Part shown: piece after piece, positions 1 through 6,496 of the stretch | How the letters are laid out: every line of letters begins with the position of its first letter | Numbering within the stretch: the first letter of the stretch is position 1 | Assembly (NCBI GenBank): GCA_902795725.1 | Contig: CADBLY010000109.1 | Coordinates: 1-7,153, forward strand | Direction of reading: 5' to 3' | Length of the DNA stretch: 7,153 nt | Source: an uncultured Erysipelotrichaceae bacterium | GTDB lineage: Bacteria > Bacillota_I > Bacilli_A > RF39 > UBA660 | Notes under the pieces: generated by a model | Told to the model about the DNA's origin: nothing | Databases searched by the model: none | The model's input: only the letters and a program-made list of their open reading frames with translations | Position numbers and translations under genes: made by a program

Positions 1-184
1 GAACTATCTGTAACCAAATGACACGGAATAATATTATAGATATACTTAACTTTGAAAGTGTTTATAAAATTAAAATTGTTTTATCTATATTAAATTAATA
101 TTTAAACTGCGTTCTATATTAGTTATAAATATGTAATAGTTAAATATATTATAAAATTATTATTTTGATTAGCAGTAATGGTGT
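1..184. other. AT-rich non-coding leader, no supported gene
   Basis: This stretch is extremely AT-rich and has stops in all + frames. The + frame beginning at base 3 is open from the left edge to a TAA at 96-98, and the frame beginning at base 1 stops at 19-21. Either could be the last codons of a gene that starts outside the window, but neither tail has a recognisable motif. I see no RNA gene here. It is probably the 3' flank of whatever lies to the left. Confidence 0.5.
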
Positions 185-214
185 GTGATGTTATAGTCAT
201 ACATCATTTTTTTT
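185..214 (+). terminator. Probable rho-independent terminator
   Basis: A stem of 185-191 paired with 201-207 (core GATGT/ACATC, with a G-U pair at the base) encloses a 9-nt loop. It is followed directly by eight T residues at 207-214. The stem is short and moderate in strength, but the uninterrupted T-run is typical of an intrinsic terminator reading rightwards. It would end a transcript entering from the left of the window and insulate the gene at 281. Confidence 0.55.
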
Positions 215-223
215 CATGATTAA

Positions 224-252
224 TTGATATTTATAATTTATTGTGATAAACT
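224..252 (+). promoter_or_regulatory. Candidate sigma-A promoter for the DUF1292/metallopeptidase unit
   Basis: TTGATA at 224-229 (five of six to TTGACA) is separated by 17 bp from TAAACT at 247-252 (four of six to TATAAT). A perfect TATAAT at 232-237 is an alternative -10, but it has only a T-run at the -35 position. In DNA this AT-rich, such matches arise easily. The placement just after a terminator and about 30-45 bp ahead of the start codon is what supports the call. Confidence 0.4.
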
Positions 253-265
253 ATTATTAGTTAAT

Positions 266-272
266 AGGAGAG
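266..272 (+). promoter_or_regulatory. Ribosome binding site fixing the start at 281
   Basis: AGGAGAG lies 8 nt ahead of the ATG at 281. The in-frame ATG at 224 has no comparable purine-rich site upstream, and the 19 residues it would add do not resemble the family. The start is therefore placed at 281. Confidence 0.8.
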
Positions 273-280
273 TTAAGAAT

Positions 281-568
281 ATGAATAGTAGTGAAAAATT
301 AAGAATTACTGATGCTAATGGGATTGTGAAAGAATATGAGATATTATATGCATTTTATTGGATTAAAACTGATAAGAACTATATTATTTATACTGATAAC
401 ACTTACAATGAAAAAAATGATTTAAATATTTTTGCTTCAATATATTATCCTAATGATAATACTAAATTTGATAACATTGAAACAGAAGAAGAATGGGAAA
501 AGATAGAAAATATTTTAAAAAGTATATTAGATAGTGATGGTGAAATAAATGAACGAAGATACAACTAG
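281..568 (+). CDS. DUF1292 family protein
   Basis: This is a small acidic cytosolic protein of 95 residues. It follows the DUF1292 pattern from memory of the family: an N-terminal strand with a D-A-N-G turn (11-14), then YIIYTDN (34-40), an acidic loop, IFASIYYPND (50-59), and the closing helix ETEEEWEKIE (67-76). Length and segment order match the family, which occurs in Bacillota and is of unknown function; members often sit in housekeeping operons. No signal peptide or membrane segment is visible. The start at 281 is chosen over the upstream ATG at 224 because of the AGGAG site at 266-272. The last 20 bp overlap the start of the metallopeptidase-like gene in another frame, so the two are very likely cotranscribed and translationally coupled. 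The C-terminal residues after about 82 extend past the usual end of the domain and mainly carry the overlap. Confidence 0.8.
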   Translation: MNSSEKLRITDANGIVKEYEILYAFYWIKTDKNYIIYTDNTYNEKNDLNIFASIYYPNDNTKFDNIETEEEWEKIENILKSILDSDGEINERRYN

Positions 569-1703
569 TATAGTAACTAACTTTAGTAATACCGATTATT
601 CTAAAACTATTGATTCTTATGATCCAATAGTGGAAATAAAAAATAATTTTAAAGATTTAATCAAAATAATTAAGGATATTCATTTAAGAAAAGAGGCAAA
701 AGTCGAAAAAATAAAAGATGTATATATGCCACCAGAATTATTTAGTTATTATAGAGGAATTAATTATAAGTATATAATGACTTATGAATTTGGTGAAGAA
801 ATAGTTAAATTTGTTGATGTTATGAATAACAATTTTTCTGCATCTAATTTAATCATTTTATATAATAATATTAATGAATTAAAAATTAGAAAATTACATT
901 TAAATGATCAGAAAGAACATTTAAAAAATATTGTTTTTGGAAAAGGAAAAACAAATCAAACTGCAGCCTCTTATAACGAATACTTGAATAGAATAAGTGT
1001 ATCGGAAAAAGATGCATTAGTAGATTTACCACATGAATTATTTCATATGTCATCGTCATTTTATGACGAAGATAAAAATGTATATTATTCTGGGTTTAGT
1101 CAAAGAGCAAGAAGTGATATAAAAACAATTGGCAATGGATTTAATGAAGGTTATACTGAGTTAATGGTTTTTAAATATTTTGGTAAAAAAATATTGAGCA
1201 GTGATACTTGTTATAAATATCTGTTTGAAATAGCTAATAATCTTGAAACAATAGTTGGTAAAGATAAGATGGAACACTTTTATCTAACTGCTAACTTAAA
1301 GGGATTGGTTGATGAATTAACACAATATGTATCTCATGATGATGTTATGAAGTTTATTGCAGCAACAGATTATTTACTAGAAACTTTAAATAATGGGAAA
1401 AAGAAACAAAACGAGAAAGACACAATACTTGAACAATTAAGGTTTGTTAATATATTTATAATAGTGTGTGCGACAAGAAAGACAGTGAAATTACTTTCAG
1501 AAAATAAAATTACTGCTGATGAATTAGGAGTTACTGTAAGTAATAATATAGGTGCGCTTCACGATTTTACTATTAGAGGAGAAGAATATAATGCTACACC
1601 TACTCCTGAACAAGAGAGAGAAATAATTGTTAATGTTTTAAAAAACTGTGGAATAGGTGCAACTGTTGAAGTAGAACGAAAAGAGCAAAGCAATGTAAAA
1701 TAA
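549..1703 (+). CDS. HEXXH zinc-metallopeptidase-like protein
   Basis: A 384-residue protein without a visible signal peptide or transmembrane segment, so probably cytosolic. The key feature is LPHELFHMSS with the zinc motif H162-E-L-F-H166. A second conserved-looking block, GNGFNEGYTELM, follows 34 residues later. In gluzincin peptidases, NE-x-x-x-(D/E) supplies the third zinc ligand, so E200 is the likely ligand and E204 the supporting acid, with E163 as the catalytic base. The N-terminal 150 residues and the C-terminal 180 residues are helix-rich and unrecognised. The tail (from about 349) is proline-, charge- and Glu/Lys-rich. The start overlaps the DUF1292 gene by 20 bp, with GGTGA (539-543) as the ribosome binding site. 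A strong terminator follows. The protease motif is seen directly; peptidase activity and substrate are inferred. It may be an orphan intracellular protease or a domain recruited for another role. Confidence 0.75.
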   Translation: MNEDTTSIVTNFSNTDYSKTIDSYDPIVEIKNNFKDLIKIIKDIHLRKEAKVEKIKDVYMPPELFSYYRGINYKYIMTYEFGEEIVKFVDVMNNNFSASNLIILYNNINELKIRKLHLNDQKEHLKNIVFGKGKTNQTAASYNEYLNRISVSEKDALVDLPHELFHMSSSFYDEDKNVYYSGFSQRARSDIKTIGNGFNEGYTELMVFKYFGKKILSSDTCYKYLFEIANNLETIVGKDKMEHFYLTANLKGLVDELTQYVSHDDVMKFIAATDYLLETLNNGKKKQNEKDTILEQLRFVNIFIIVCATRKTVKLLSENKITADELGVTVSNNIGALHDFTIRGEEYNATPTPEQEREIIVNVLKNCGIGATVEVERKEQSNVK

Positions 1704-1736
1704 AAGTGACTATAATTATTATTGATTTTTGTACAG

Positions 1737-1761
1737 AATATGCTAAAAAGCATATTTTTTT
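1737..1761 (+). terminator. Rho-independent terminator after the metallopeptidase-like gene
   Basis: An 8-bp perfect stem (AATATGCT at 1737-1744 with AGCATATT at 1749-1756) encloses a 4-nt A loop and runs into a T-run at 1755-1761. It begins 33 bp after the stop at 1703. It ends the first transcription unit and separates it from the GNAT/MFS run. Confidence 0.85.
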
Positions 1762-1781
1762 AAAAAAATTAACATGAAACA

Positions 1782-1795
1782 TGGTATGATATAAA
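1782..1795 (+). promoter_or_regulatory. Candidate extended -10 promoter for the GNAT/MFS run
   Basis: TGGTATGAT at 1782-1790 fits the extended -10 form TG-n-TATnAT. The overlapping TATAAA at 1790-1795, with TTAACA at 1769-1774 as -35 (15-bp spacer), is an alternative reading. Either places a transcription start about 25-30 nt before the start codon at 1827, directly after a terminator, as expected for the head of a new operon. Confidence 0.5.
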
Positions 1796-1826
1796 TAAGT
1801 ATTTAGGTATTGAGGAGTGATTTTGT

Positions 1827-2294
1827 ATGAAAATTAGAAGAGTAAAGAAAGATGATTTTGATGATATTTTGCATTTACAATTACAATTAGAAGATGCAGA
1901 AATTAGTTTTGATGCTAATTTGAAATTTCATTGTTATGAAACAACTAAAGGGAAGGAAAAAATTAAAAAAAGGATTAATGATAATAATAATATTTTTTTT
2001 GTTGCTGTAAACGAAGAAAATAAAATAATAGGATTTATAGATGGAAAAGTACCAGATGATGAGTGGTGGTATAAGAAAAAAGTAGCATACATAGATTACT
2101 TGTGTGTTGATGAAAAAAATAGAAATAATAGAGTTGCTACAGTTCTTTTAAATGAATTTGAAAAAAAAGCAAAAGAAAAGGAAGCTAAATATATTAGGTT
2201 GCTTGCATTTCCAAAAAATAAACCTGCCATAAATTTTTATAAAAAAAATGGATTTAGTGAATATTCTACATATTATAATAAACAATTATTATAA
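1827..2294 (+). CDS. GNAT family N-acetyltransferase (single domain)
   Basis: 155 residues, the usual size of a one-domain GNAT enzyme, which transfers an acetyl group from acetyl-CoA to an amine. The order fits the fold: N-terminal MKIRRVKKDDFDDI strand and helix (1-14), FFVAVNEENKIIGFIDG beta hairpin (57-73), motif A region YIDYLCVDEKNRNNRVATVLL (88-108), and the C-terminal AINFYKKNGF motif B signature (134-143). The pyrophosphate-binding loop is atypical. The usual (Q/R)xxGx(G/A) reads R99-N-N-R102-V-A104, with Arg in place of the central Gly. That could weaken acetyl-CoA binding or reflect divergence. A strong GAGGAGTGA site at 1812-1820 supports the start. It is the first gene of a four-gene run and is followed after 43 bp by a double-GNAT gene. 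Substrate unknown; an antibiotic, polyamine or protein amine are all possible. Confidence 0.85.
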   Translation: MKIRRVKKDDFDDILHLQLQLEDAEISFDANLKFHCYETTKGKEKIKKRINDNNNIFFVAVNEENKIIGFIDGKVPDDEWWYKKKVAYIDYLCVDEKNRNNRVATVLLNEFEKKAKEKEAKYIRLLAFPKNKPAINFYKKNGFSEYSTYYNKQLL

Positions 2295-2327
2295 ATTATA
2301 TAATTTGAGACTGTTATTAACTTAAGT

Positions 2328-2333
2328 GGGTGA
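2328..2333 (+). promoter_or_regulatory. Ribosome binding site selecting ATG 2338
   Basis: GGGTGA lies 4 nt ahead of the ATG at 2338. The longer reading from the GTG at 2326 would bury this site inside the coding region and would itself lack a good upstream site. Translation most likely begins at 2338. Confidence 0.65.
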
Positions 2334-2337
2334 TAGT

Positions 2338-3261
2338 ATGGAAAGAATAAGTGTTAGAAGATTTAAAATTGGTGATGAAAAAGAAATAGTAAATTTGATT
2401 AGGAGTGCCAGAAGAAAGGCTAATATAAGAGATTATAGTGATGAGTTAATTGAAGAATTATGTAATGAAATTAATGAAGATATAATAATTGAAAGAGGAA
2501 TAAAATATCATACATATGTGGTTCTTTGTGGTAATAAGATAATTGGTGTCGGCTCTGTTTCAAAATATTTAGATAAAGAGGATGAGGTTCAATTCCATAA
2601 CATCTATGTTTTACCAGAATGTCAAGGAAAGGGTATTGGTAAAATAATTATTAAATGCTTAGAAGATGATGAATACTGTAAGAATGCTAAAAAAATACAT
2701 ATCTTCTCATCTATAACTGCTATGGAGTTTTATAGGCACATGGGATATAGTTTTACAAAAAATGGTTATATTGTAGATAGTGATGGGGAATATAAATTAG
2801 AAAAGAATTTTGATGGTGACAATAATCATAATGCTATCCAGTATGATATGAGACCATATATAGATAACGGATATCATAGATATAAAGATTTTATTTTAAG
2901 TGTGTATGAAAAATGTAATCTAAAAACATTAAATATTAATAATCTTATTCTGAATGATAAAAACATGTGGATTATTAGGTTAGATGGTACTGATATAGGG
3001 TTTTATAGTGGAGAGAATTTAAATAGTGGTAATTACAGAATAAATGCTATTTTTATATTACCAGAATTTCAAAATAGAGGAATTGGATCACGTATCATAA
3101 ATGATGTTATTCGTTTGCATAAAAATCAAAATATACAAATTGAAATTCCTAAAAATCTTAAAATAGAAAACTATTTATTAAAATTTGATTTTATAGTAGA
3201 AATAAAAGGAAAAACATACAAATTGTTTAGAGATAAAAACAATTTAGGAGATTTTAAATGA
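2338..3261 (+). CDS. Tandem two-domain GNAT N-acetyltransferase
   Basis: 307 residues, twice the size of a simple GNAT, carrying two acetyl-CoA binding signatures. Domain 1 (about 1-158) starts with RISVRRFKIGDE and has YVLPECQGKGIGKIII (90-105), with an intact Q96-G-K-G-I-G loop, then AMEFYRHMGYSF (128-139). Domain 2 (about 180-300) has FILPEFQNRGIGSRII (239-254), also with an intact Q245-N-R-G-I-G loop. Its C-terminal part is shortened: motif B is reduced to ENYLLKFDFIV (277-287). The linker at 150-180 is polar. Both loops are complete, so both halves could bind acetyl-CoA, although in many double-GNAT proteins one half is structural. It lies between a single GNAT gene and an MFS gene, and its stop overlaps the MFS start by four bases. 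The substrate cannot be read from the sequence. The start at 2338 is preferred over the GTG at 2326. Confidence 0.85.
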   Translation: MERISVRRFKIGDEKEIVNLIRSARRKANIRDYSDELIEELCNEINEDIIIERGIKYHTYVVLCGNKIIGVGSVSKYLDKEDEVQFHNIYVLPECQGKGIGKIIIKCLEDDEYCKNAKKIHIFSSITAMEFYRHMGYSFTKNGYIVDSDGEYKLEKNFDGDNNHNAIQYDMRPYIDNGYHRYKDFILSVYEKCNLKTLNINNLILNDKNMWIIRLDGTDIGFYSGENLNSGNYRINAIFILPEFQNRGIGSRIINDVIRLHKNQNIQIEIPKNLKIENYLLKFDFIVEIKGKTYKLFRDKNNLGDFK

Positions 3262-4409
3262 AAAGACAATTAACAATTATCTATCTATATGAGTTTTTAT
3301 CAACTTTCATTCTATTTTATATTTGTGATACTTTATATTATTTAGAAAGTGGTATTACATCAAGTGGATATATTATTTTTGTTGCTATATCATTTTTTAT
3401 ACAATTATTACTAGAAATACCATCTGGTATAATTGCAGACAAGTATAATAAAAAAACAATATTGTTAGTATCGGAATTATTATTTATTATCTCAACCGTT
3501 ATCTTTATTTATCTAAGAGCATACAATTGGTTTATAATTGCAATTATAATTAAATCAATAAGTGCATGTCTTACAACAGGAATTATAAATTCAATGTTAT
3601 ATGAAATAGATAATAGAAAATTTAATAAGTTGTTATTTTTTAAGCAATTATCTTTTAATATGTCATATATGCTTGCGATGATAATAGGTGGCTACATTGG
3701 TTCCAAATATGGACTTATCTACACATATAAATTAACTTTAATTCCTGCATGTATTAATTTAATTGTAATATGTTTATTAAAAAGTAATAAATGTTATAAT
3801 AAAGAAAAGAAGAATAATGTATTAAAGAATGCAATTACGGAGATTAAATGTAATAAGCGATTATTAGATTTAATATTTACTTCAGCCATAATATTTTCAA
3901 GCATTAAACTTTTAGAAGAAAGCCATCCAGAATATTCATCTAATATTGGAATATCTGTGTTTGTTATTGGTATATATACCTCATTAATACTTTTGTTTTG
4001 TATATTTGGAAACTTTCTTGGAGTTAAGTTTGGAAAAAAGAATAAAGAATTTATACTAAAATATAATTCTTTATTTGTAGGTGTTATCCTATTAATAATA
4101 GGAATAGTTAATAATTTATCTGGTATTTTATTTATACTTCTTATTTATTTGTTTTCAGAGAGTTATGATAATGTATACATATCTGAATTACATAATAATA
4201 TTTCTTCAAAATCTAGAGTTACTGTTGAATCTATACAGTCAATGATAATATGTTTTGTAGGCATAATATTTAGCATTTTTATTAGTGTTTTATTGAAATA
4301 TATGCATGTACATCAATCATATATAGTATTAGGTTCTGTATGTGTAATTTATAGTTTGATTAGATTTGGGATGATATCACTTAATAAATTTAAACTAAAT
4401 AAAAAGTGA
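3258..4409 (+). CDS. MFS transporter, efflux type
   Basis: A 383-residue integral membrane protein with about twelve hydrophobic segments, roughly at 5-25, 36-57, 67-87, 91-112, 135-150, 157-175, 203-218, 230-252, 267-285, 287-303, 326-347 and 353-374. The loop after segment 2 carries LEIPSGIIADKYNKK (52-66). This is the motif A loop in its EIPSG-x-x-AD variant, found in drug-efflux-like MFS proteins of Bacillota. ESYDNVYISELHNNISSKSRVTVESI (301-326) matches the conserved region before segment 11 in the same group. The size is normal and there is no sign of truncation. Such proteins are proton-driven antiporters, usually exporting small molecules. The ATG overlaps the stop of the double-GNAT gene (ATGA) with TAGGAG at 3245-3250, so translation is coupled. 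That supports a joint acetylation-and-export role. Direction and substrate are inferred. Confidence 0.85.
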   Translation: MKRQLTIIYLYEFLSTFILFYICDTLYYLESGITSSGYIIFVAISFFIQLLLEIPSGIIADKYNKKTILLVSELLFIISTVIFIYLRAYNWFIIAIIIKSISACLTTGIINSMLYEIDNRKFNKLLFFKQLSFNMSYMLAMIIGGYIGSKYGLIYTYKLTLIPACINLIVICLLKSNKCYNKEKKNNVLKNAITEIKCNKRLLDLIFTSAIIFSSIKLLEESHPEYSSNIGISVFVIGIYTSLILLFCIFGNFLGVKFGKKNKEFILKYNSLFVGVILLIIGIVNNLSGILFILLIYLFSESYDNVYISELHNNISSKSRVTVESIQSMIICFVGIIFSIFISVLLKYMHVHQSYIVLGSVCVIYSLIRFGMISLNKFKLNKK

Positions 4410-4418
4410 GGTATAGTT

Positions 4419-4934
4419 ATGGATAAAAATAGTATTATTGATAAGACAACATTTGAAGTATGTACACATGCAGAAGATCATCCAAATGTATTTGTATGTG
4501 ATAAAGCAATTGCACCAGTCGTTGCTTTATTAAACAAAAAAGGATATAAGACATTTTCTAGTTGTTCTGGTCATTATAGAATAGAGTTTTATGAGTATTT
4601 AGATGAAGATATAATTAATTTGGAAAAGTATAAAAATAATAAGAGAATTATTATTAAAAAGGTTAAAGATAATAGTTTTGATTATTGGAAAGAAGTTGAT
4701 AAAACATTACTCTATATATTATTTAGAGAAAAATATGACTTTGATAATTTACCATATGGTTTTACTTTAAATATTAATAATGGATTAGATTTTCCAAGAA
4801 CGTGTATTGAATGTGAAATTAGTTATTATGATGAATTTAATGAGCATAGAATAATGAATGATGTTTTAAATGAGATAGATAAAAAGTGTAAATTATTAGA
4901 AAAGTGGGTAAATAATTTACCTAATCAAAAATAA
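4419..4934 (+). CDS. Uncharacterised protein with SCSGH motif
   Basis: A 171-residue soluble protein. Its N-terminal half carries a distinctive block: C15, H17, H21 and C27 (VCTHAEDHPNVFVC), then IAPVVALLNKKGYKTFSSCSGHYRIEF (31-57). The pattern 'I-x-LN-x-KGY-x-T-x-SSCSGH' recurs in small unnamed Bacillota and phage proteins. It is reminiscent of the SCSGR segment of TYW3-type tRNA-modification proteins, though the rest does not resemble them. The Cys and His residues could bind a metal. The C-terminal half (80-171) is charged and ends in a long helix. The ribosome binding site GTGAGGT (4406-4412) spans the stop codon of the MFS gene, so the two are translationally coupled and this gene belongs to the same operon. 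No function is assigned. A nucleic-acid or metal-binding role is only a guess. Confidence 0.7.
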   Translation: MDKNSIIDKTTFEVCTHAEDHPNVFVCDKAIAPVVALLNKKGYKTFSSCSGHYRIEFYEYLDEDIINLEKYKNNKRIIIKKVKDNSFDYWKEVDKTLLYILFREKYDFDNLPYGFTLNINNGLDFPRTCIECEISYYDEFNEHRIMNDVLNEIDKKCKLLEKWVNNLPNQK

Positions 4935-4968
4935 ATATCAAATAATTTGTGTTTATAGATATACAAAA

Positions 4969-5023
4969 TTTACCCAACTTTTACCCAGTTTTTATCCAAG
5001 AAATACCCAACTTTTACCCAACT
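4969..5023. repeat. Five tandem 11-bp repeats, consensus TTTACCCAACT
   Basis: The units are TTTACCCAACT (4969-4979), TTTACCCAGTT (4980-4990), TTTATCCAAGA (4991-5001), AATACCCAACT (5002-5012) and TTTACCCAACT (5013-5023). The TACCCA core recurs every 11 bp without spacing errors: four exact copies and one with C to T. On the other strand the unit reads AGTTGGGTAAA. The first and last copies are identical and the middle one is most diverged. An 11-bp pitch puts each core on the same DNA face, which suggests cooperative protein binding. Short direct repeats of about this length serve as arm-type sites for tyrosine integrases of the Tn916 kind; iterons or an operator are alternatives. A partial TTTACCA at 5036-5042 may be a decayed extra copy, 1 bp off the two-turn position. 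Confidence 0.9.
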
Positions 5024-5122
5024 TATGCACTAGTATTTACCATGTCAAGAGTGTATAATAGGTATAATATTTTATATATCTAACGGAAATTGGATTATTT
5101 GATTTAAAATATATAAAAATAA

Positions 5123-5150
5123 TTGATTTTATTATAGATTGATGTATAAT
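5123..5150 (+). promoter_or_regulatory. Candidate promoter for the 404-residue gene
   Basis: TTGATT at 5123-5128 (four of six to TTGACA) and a perfect TATAAT at 5145-5150 are separated by 16 bp. The predicted transcript would start near 5157 and carry a leader of about 60 nt before the ATG at 5218. The TATAAT boxes at 5054-5068, nearer the repeats, are alternatives but lack a convincing -35. Confidence 0.5.
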
Positions 5151-5217
5151 ATTATTTAATTGAATTTGCGAAAAATAAGAAAATTATTCAATTATAAAGA
5201 ACAGGATGGAGTGAATT

Positions 5218-6432
5218 ATGGACAAAATATTTACATTAGGTCAAATTATTGCAGGGGCAATTGTAAAAGGGTTTGATCGATTAGATGATAAGACTATTAG
5301 TATGTTAGTAACTGAATTTAAACGAGAACATAAAGATTATGTTTATAAAAGAGATTTTTTACCAGAATGGGATTGTTATCTTGATTATCAAGAAGAGAAA
5401 TTCTATTTAAGAAGAGATTTAAAACATGATGATAAAATGATTGTTAAAAGCAAATTAAAGGAATTAGCAGGATTAGATGTTTCTAAATTTTATGATGAAT
5501 TAAATGTGCATGGATTTGTACTGAATAAAATATATGAAAAAGGCGGAAGTTATCATATAGGAATTGAAGAAAATATCTTTTCAAACTTTGAGCAAGAGTA
5601 TGTTGATGAAATGTATGAATGGGGTTATTTTAGTGTAGATTATGATGAATATGAAGTTGAGGATAATCGTGTTTTTCTATCTCAATATGGTAAATTAGCT
5701 CTATTTAAATATTTGTATAAAGAAGAGTTAGAAAGATTTAAGAAGGAACTAAAATCGAGAAGAATTAACGAACAAATTTTAGATGATTATCTTTTAAGTG
5801 AAGATTTATCAGAAACTCATATTTGGAGTATTTTAAATGTTGATAAATTAAAACAATATTGTAATGAATATGATAGAGCATTACCAGAAAATGGTGCTAG
5901 TGAGGTGTATTTCAACAAAATAGATTTAAGTAAAAATAGTGATGGTAGTGGTCGTAAGATTATTAGTGATTTACTAACTGTATTTGATAATGGTCATTGT
6001 ATTTATGTTTGTCATCCAAATCATATTTTTGGTGGTGCTCCACTCTTAACAGAAGATGTTTATGATATCAATAATGTTAATTGGGATTATATAAATATAG
6101 ATAATATGAAAGATAAAAATGATTTTAAAGAATTTTTAATGCCCGATGAAGCTTTTAAATACATAACAAAGAGATTACAACATATGCTGAAGAAAAATAT
6201 TGGACAAAATTCAAAGAGAAATGTATATCTAACTGTTATAGAACAGTATCCGATATATTATCAAAATAATTATTTAGTAAGAGGAATTATAAAAGCCGAT
6301 GTAGAATCATTATACGTTGCTTTTAATCCCGAATATGAACAAGTGATTCCTAAATCTAATTTTGAGCGAGGATTAAGATATAGTGGGAATGACACACCTA
6401 AAATTTACTTAAAGAGAAGGAATAACTTTTGA
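5218..6432 (+). CDS. Hypothetical protein, 404 residues, unrecognised
   Basis: I do not recognise this protein. It is soluble, acidic and rich in Asp, Glu, Lys and Tyr, with no signal peptide and no convincing membrane segment (the LGQIIAGAIVKGF stretch at 7-19 is too short). The N-terminal part (1-110) looks alpha/beta. An acidic segment runs through 120-150 (EQEYVDEMYEWGYFSVDYDEYEVED), then helices to about 220. The C-terminal part (228-400) has strands such as GHCIYVCHPNHIFGG (259-273), NVYLTVIEQYPIYYQNNYLVRGIIKADV (335-362) and a basic end (KIYLKRRNNF). C261, C265, H266 and H269 are clustered, but too loosely to call a known metal site. The ribosome binding site GGAGTGA (5208-5214) supports the start. 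It has its own upstream region with the 11-bp repeats and is probably transcribed separately from the GNAT/MFS run. A 64-bp gap with no terminator links it to the next gene. Confidence 0.75.
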   Translation: MDKIFTLGQIIAGAIVKGFDRLDDKTISMLVTEFKREHKDYVYKRDFLPEWDCYLDYQEEKFYLRRDLKHDDKMIVKSKLKELAGLDVSKFYDELNVHGFVLNKIYEKGGSYHIGIEENIFSNFEQEYVDEMYEWGYFSVDYDEYEVEDNRVFLSQYGKLALFKYLYKEELERFKKELKSRRINEQILDDYLLSEDLSETHIWSILNVDKLKQYCNEYDRALPENGASEVYFNKIDLSKNSDGSGRKIISDLLTVFDNGHCIYVCHPNHIFGGAPLLTEDVYDINNVNWDYINIDNMKDKNDFKEFLMPDEAFKYITKRLQHMLKKNIGQNSKRNVYLTVIEQYPIYYQNNYLVRGIIKADVESLYVAFNPEYEQVIPKSNFERGLRYSGNDTPKIYLKRRNNF

Positions 6433-6496
6433 GAGTAGATATGATTAGTTATTGTCTAAAAATGTTTAATTAATAATTGATAGGAGATGGTTTATA

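Larger units (their letters stand above)
4935..5217. other. Intergenic region with repeat array and promoter
   Basis: A 283-bp gap between the SCSGH gene and the 404-residue gene, the longest complete gap between genes in the window. It contains five 11-bp tandem repeats (4969-5023), two close TATAAT boxes (5054-5059 and 5063-5068) with no good -35, and a better promoter at 5123-5150. A weak hairpin at 4946-4967 has no T-run, so no terminator is evident for the upstream operon. No tRNA or other RNA gene is visible. Confidence 0.7.

Noticed and set aside
224..280. ATG at 224 as start of the DUF1292 gene
   Set aside because: It has no ribosome binding site, and the extra 19 residues are unlike the family. 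AGGAGAG at 266-272 serves the ATG at 281.
1559..1753. Minus-strand open frame of 64 codons
   Set aside because: It lies antisense inside the 3' end of the metallopeptidase-like gene and across its terminator, with no ribosome binding site and no recognisable protein features.
2326..2337. GTG at 2326 as start of the double GNAT
   Set aside because: The ribosome binding site GGGTGA falls within these bases and points to the ATG at 2338.
34..4964. Exact 12-bp direct repeat TTATAGATATAC at 34-45 and 4953-4964, flanking the first six genes, considered as att cores of an island
   Set aside because: The word is pure low-complexity AT sequence. With this base composition several 12-bp matches are expected by chance in 7 kb, and the match does not extend by even one base on either side.
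4946..4967. Hairpin TTTGT/ACAAA after the SCSGH gene, considered as a terminator
   Set aside because: The stem is only five pairs with a 12-nt loop, and no T-run follows.
4969..5023. Repeat array as a CRISPR
   Set aside because: The units abut directly with no unique spacers and are only 11 bp long, and no cas gene is present.
5015..5048. Minus-strand promoter beginning with a perfect TTGACA at 5048-5043
   Set aside because: No acceptable -10 lies at 16-18 bp, and there is no minus-strand gene for it to serve in this window.
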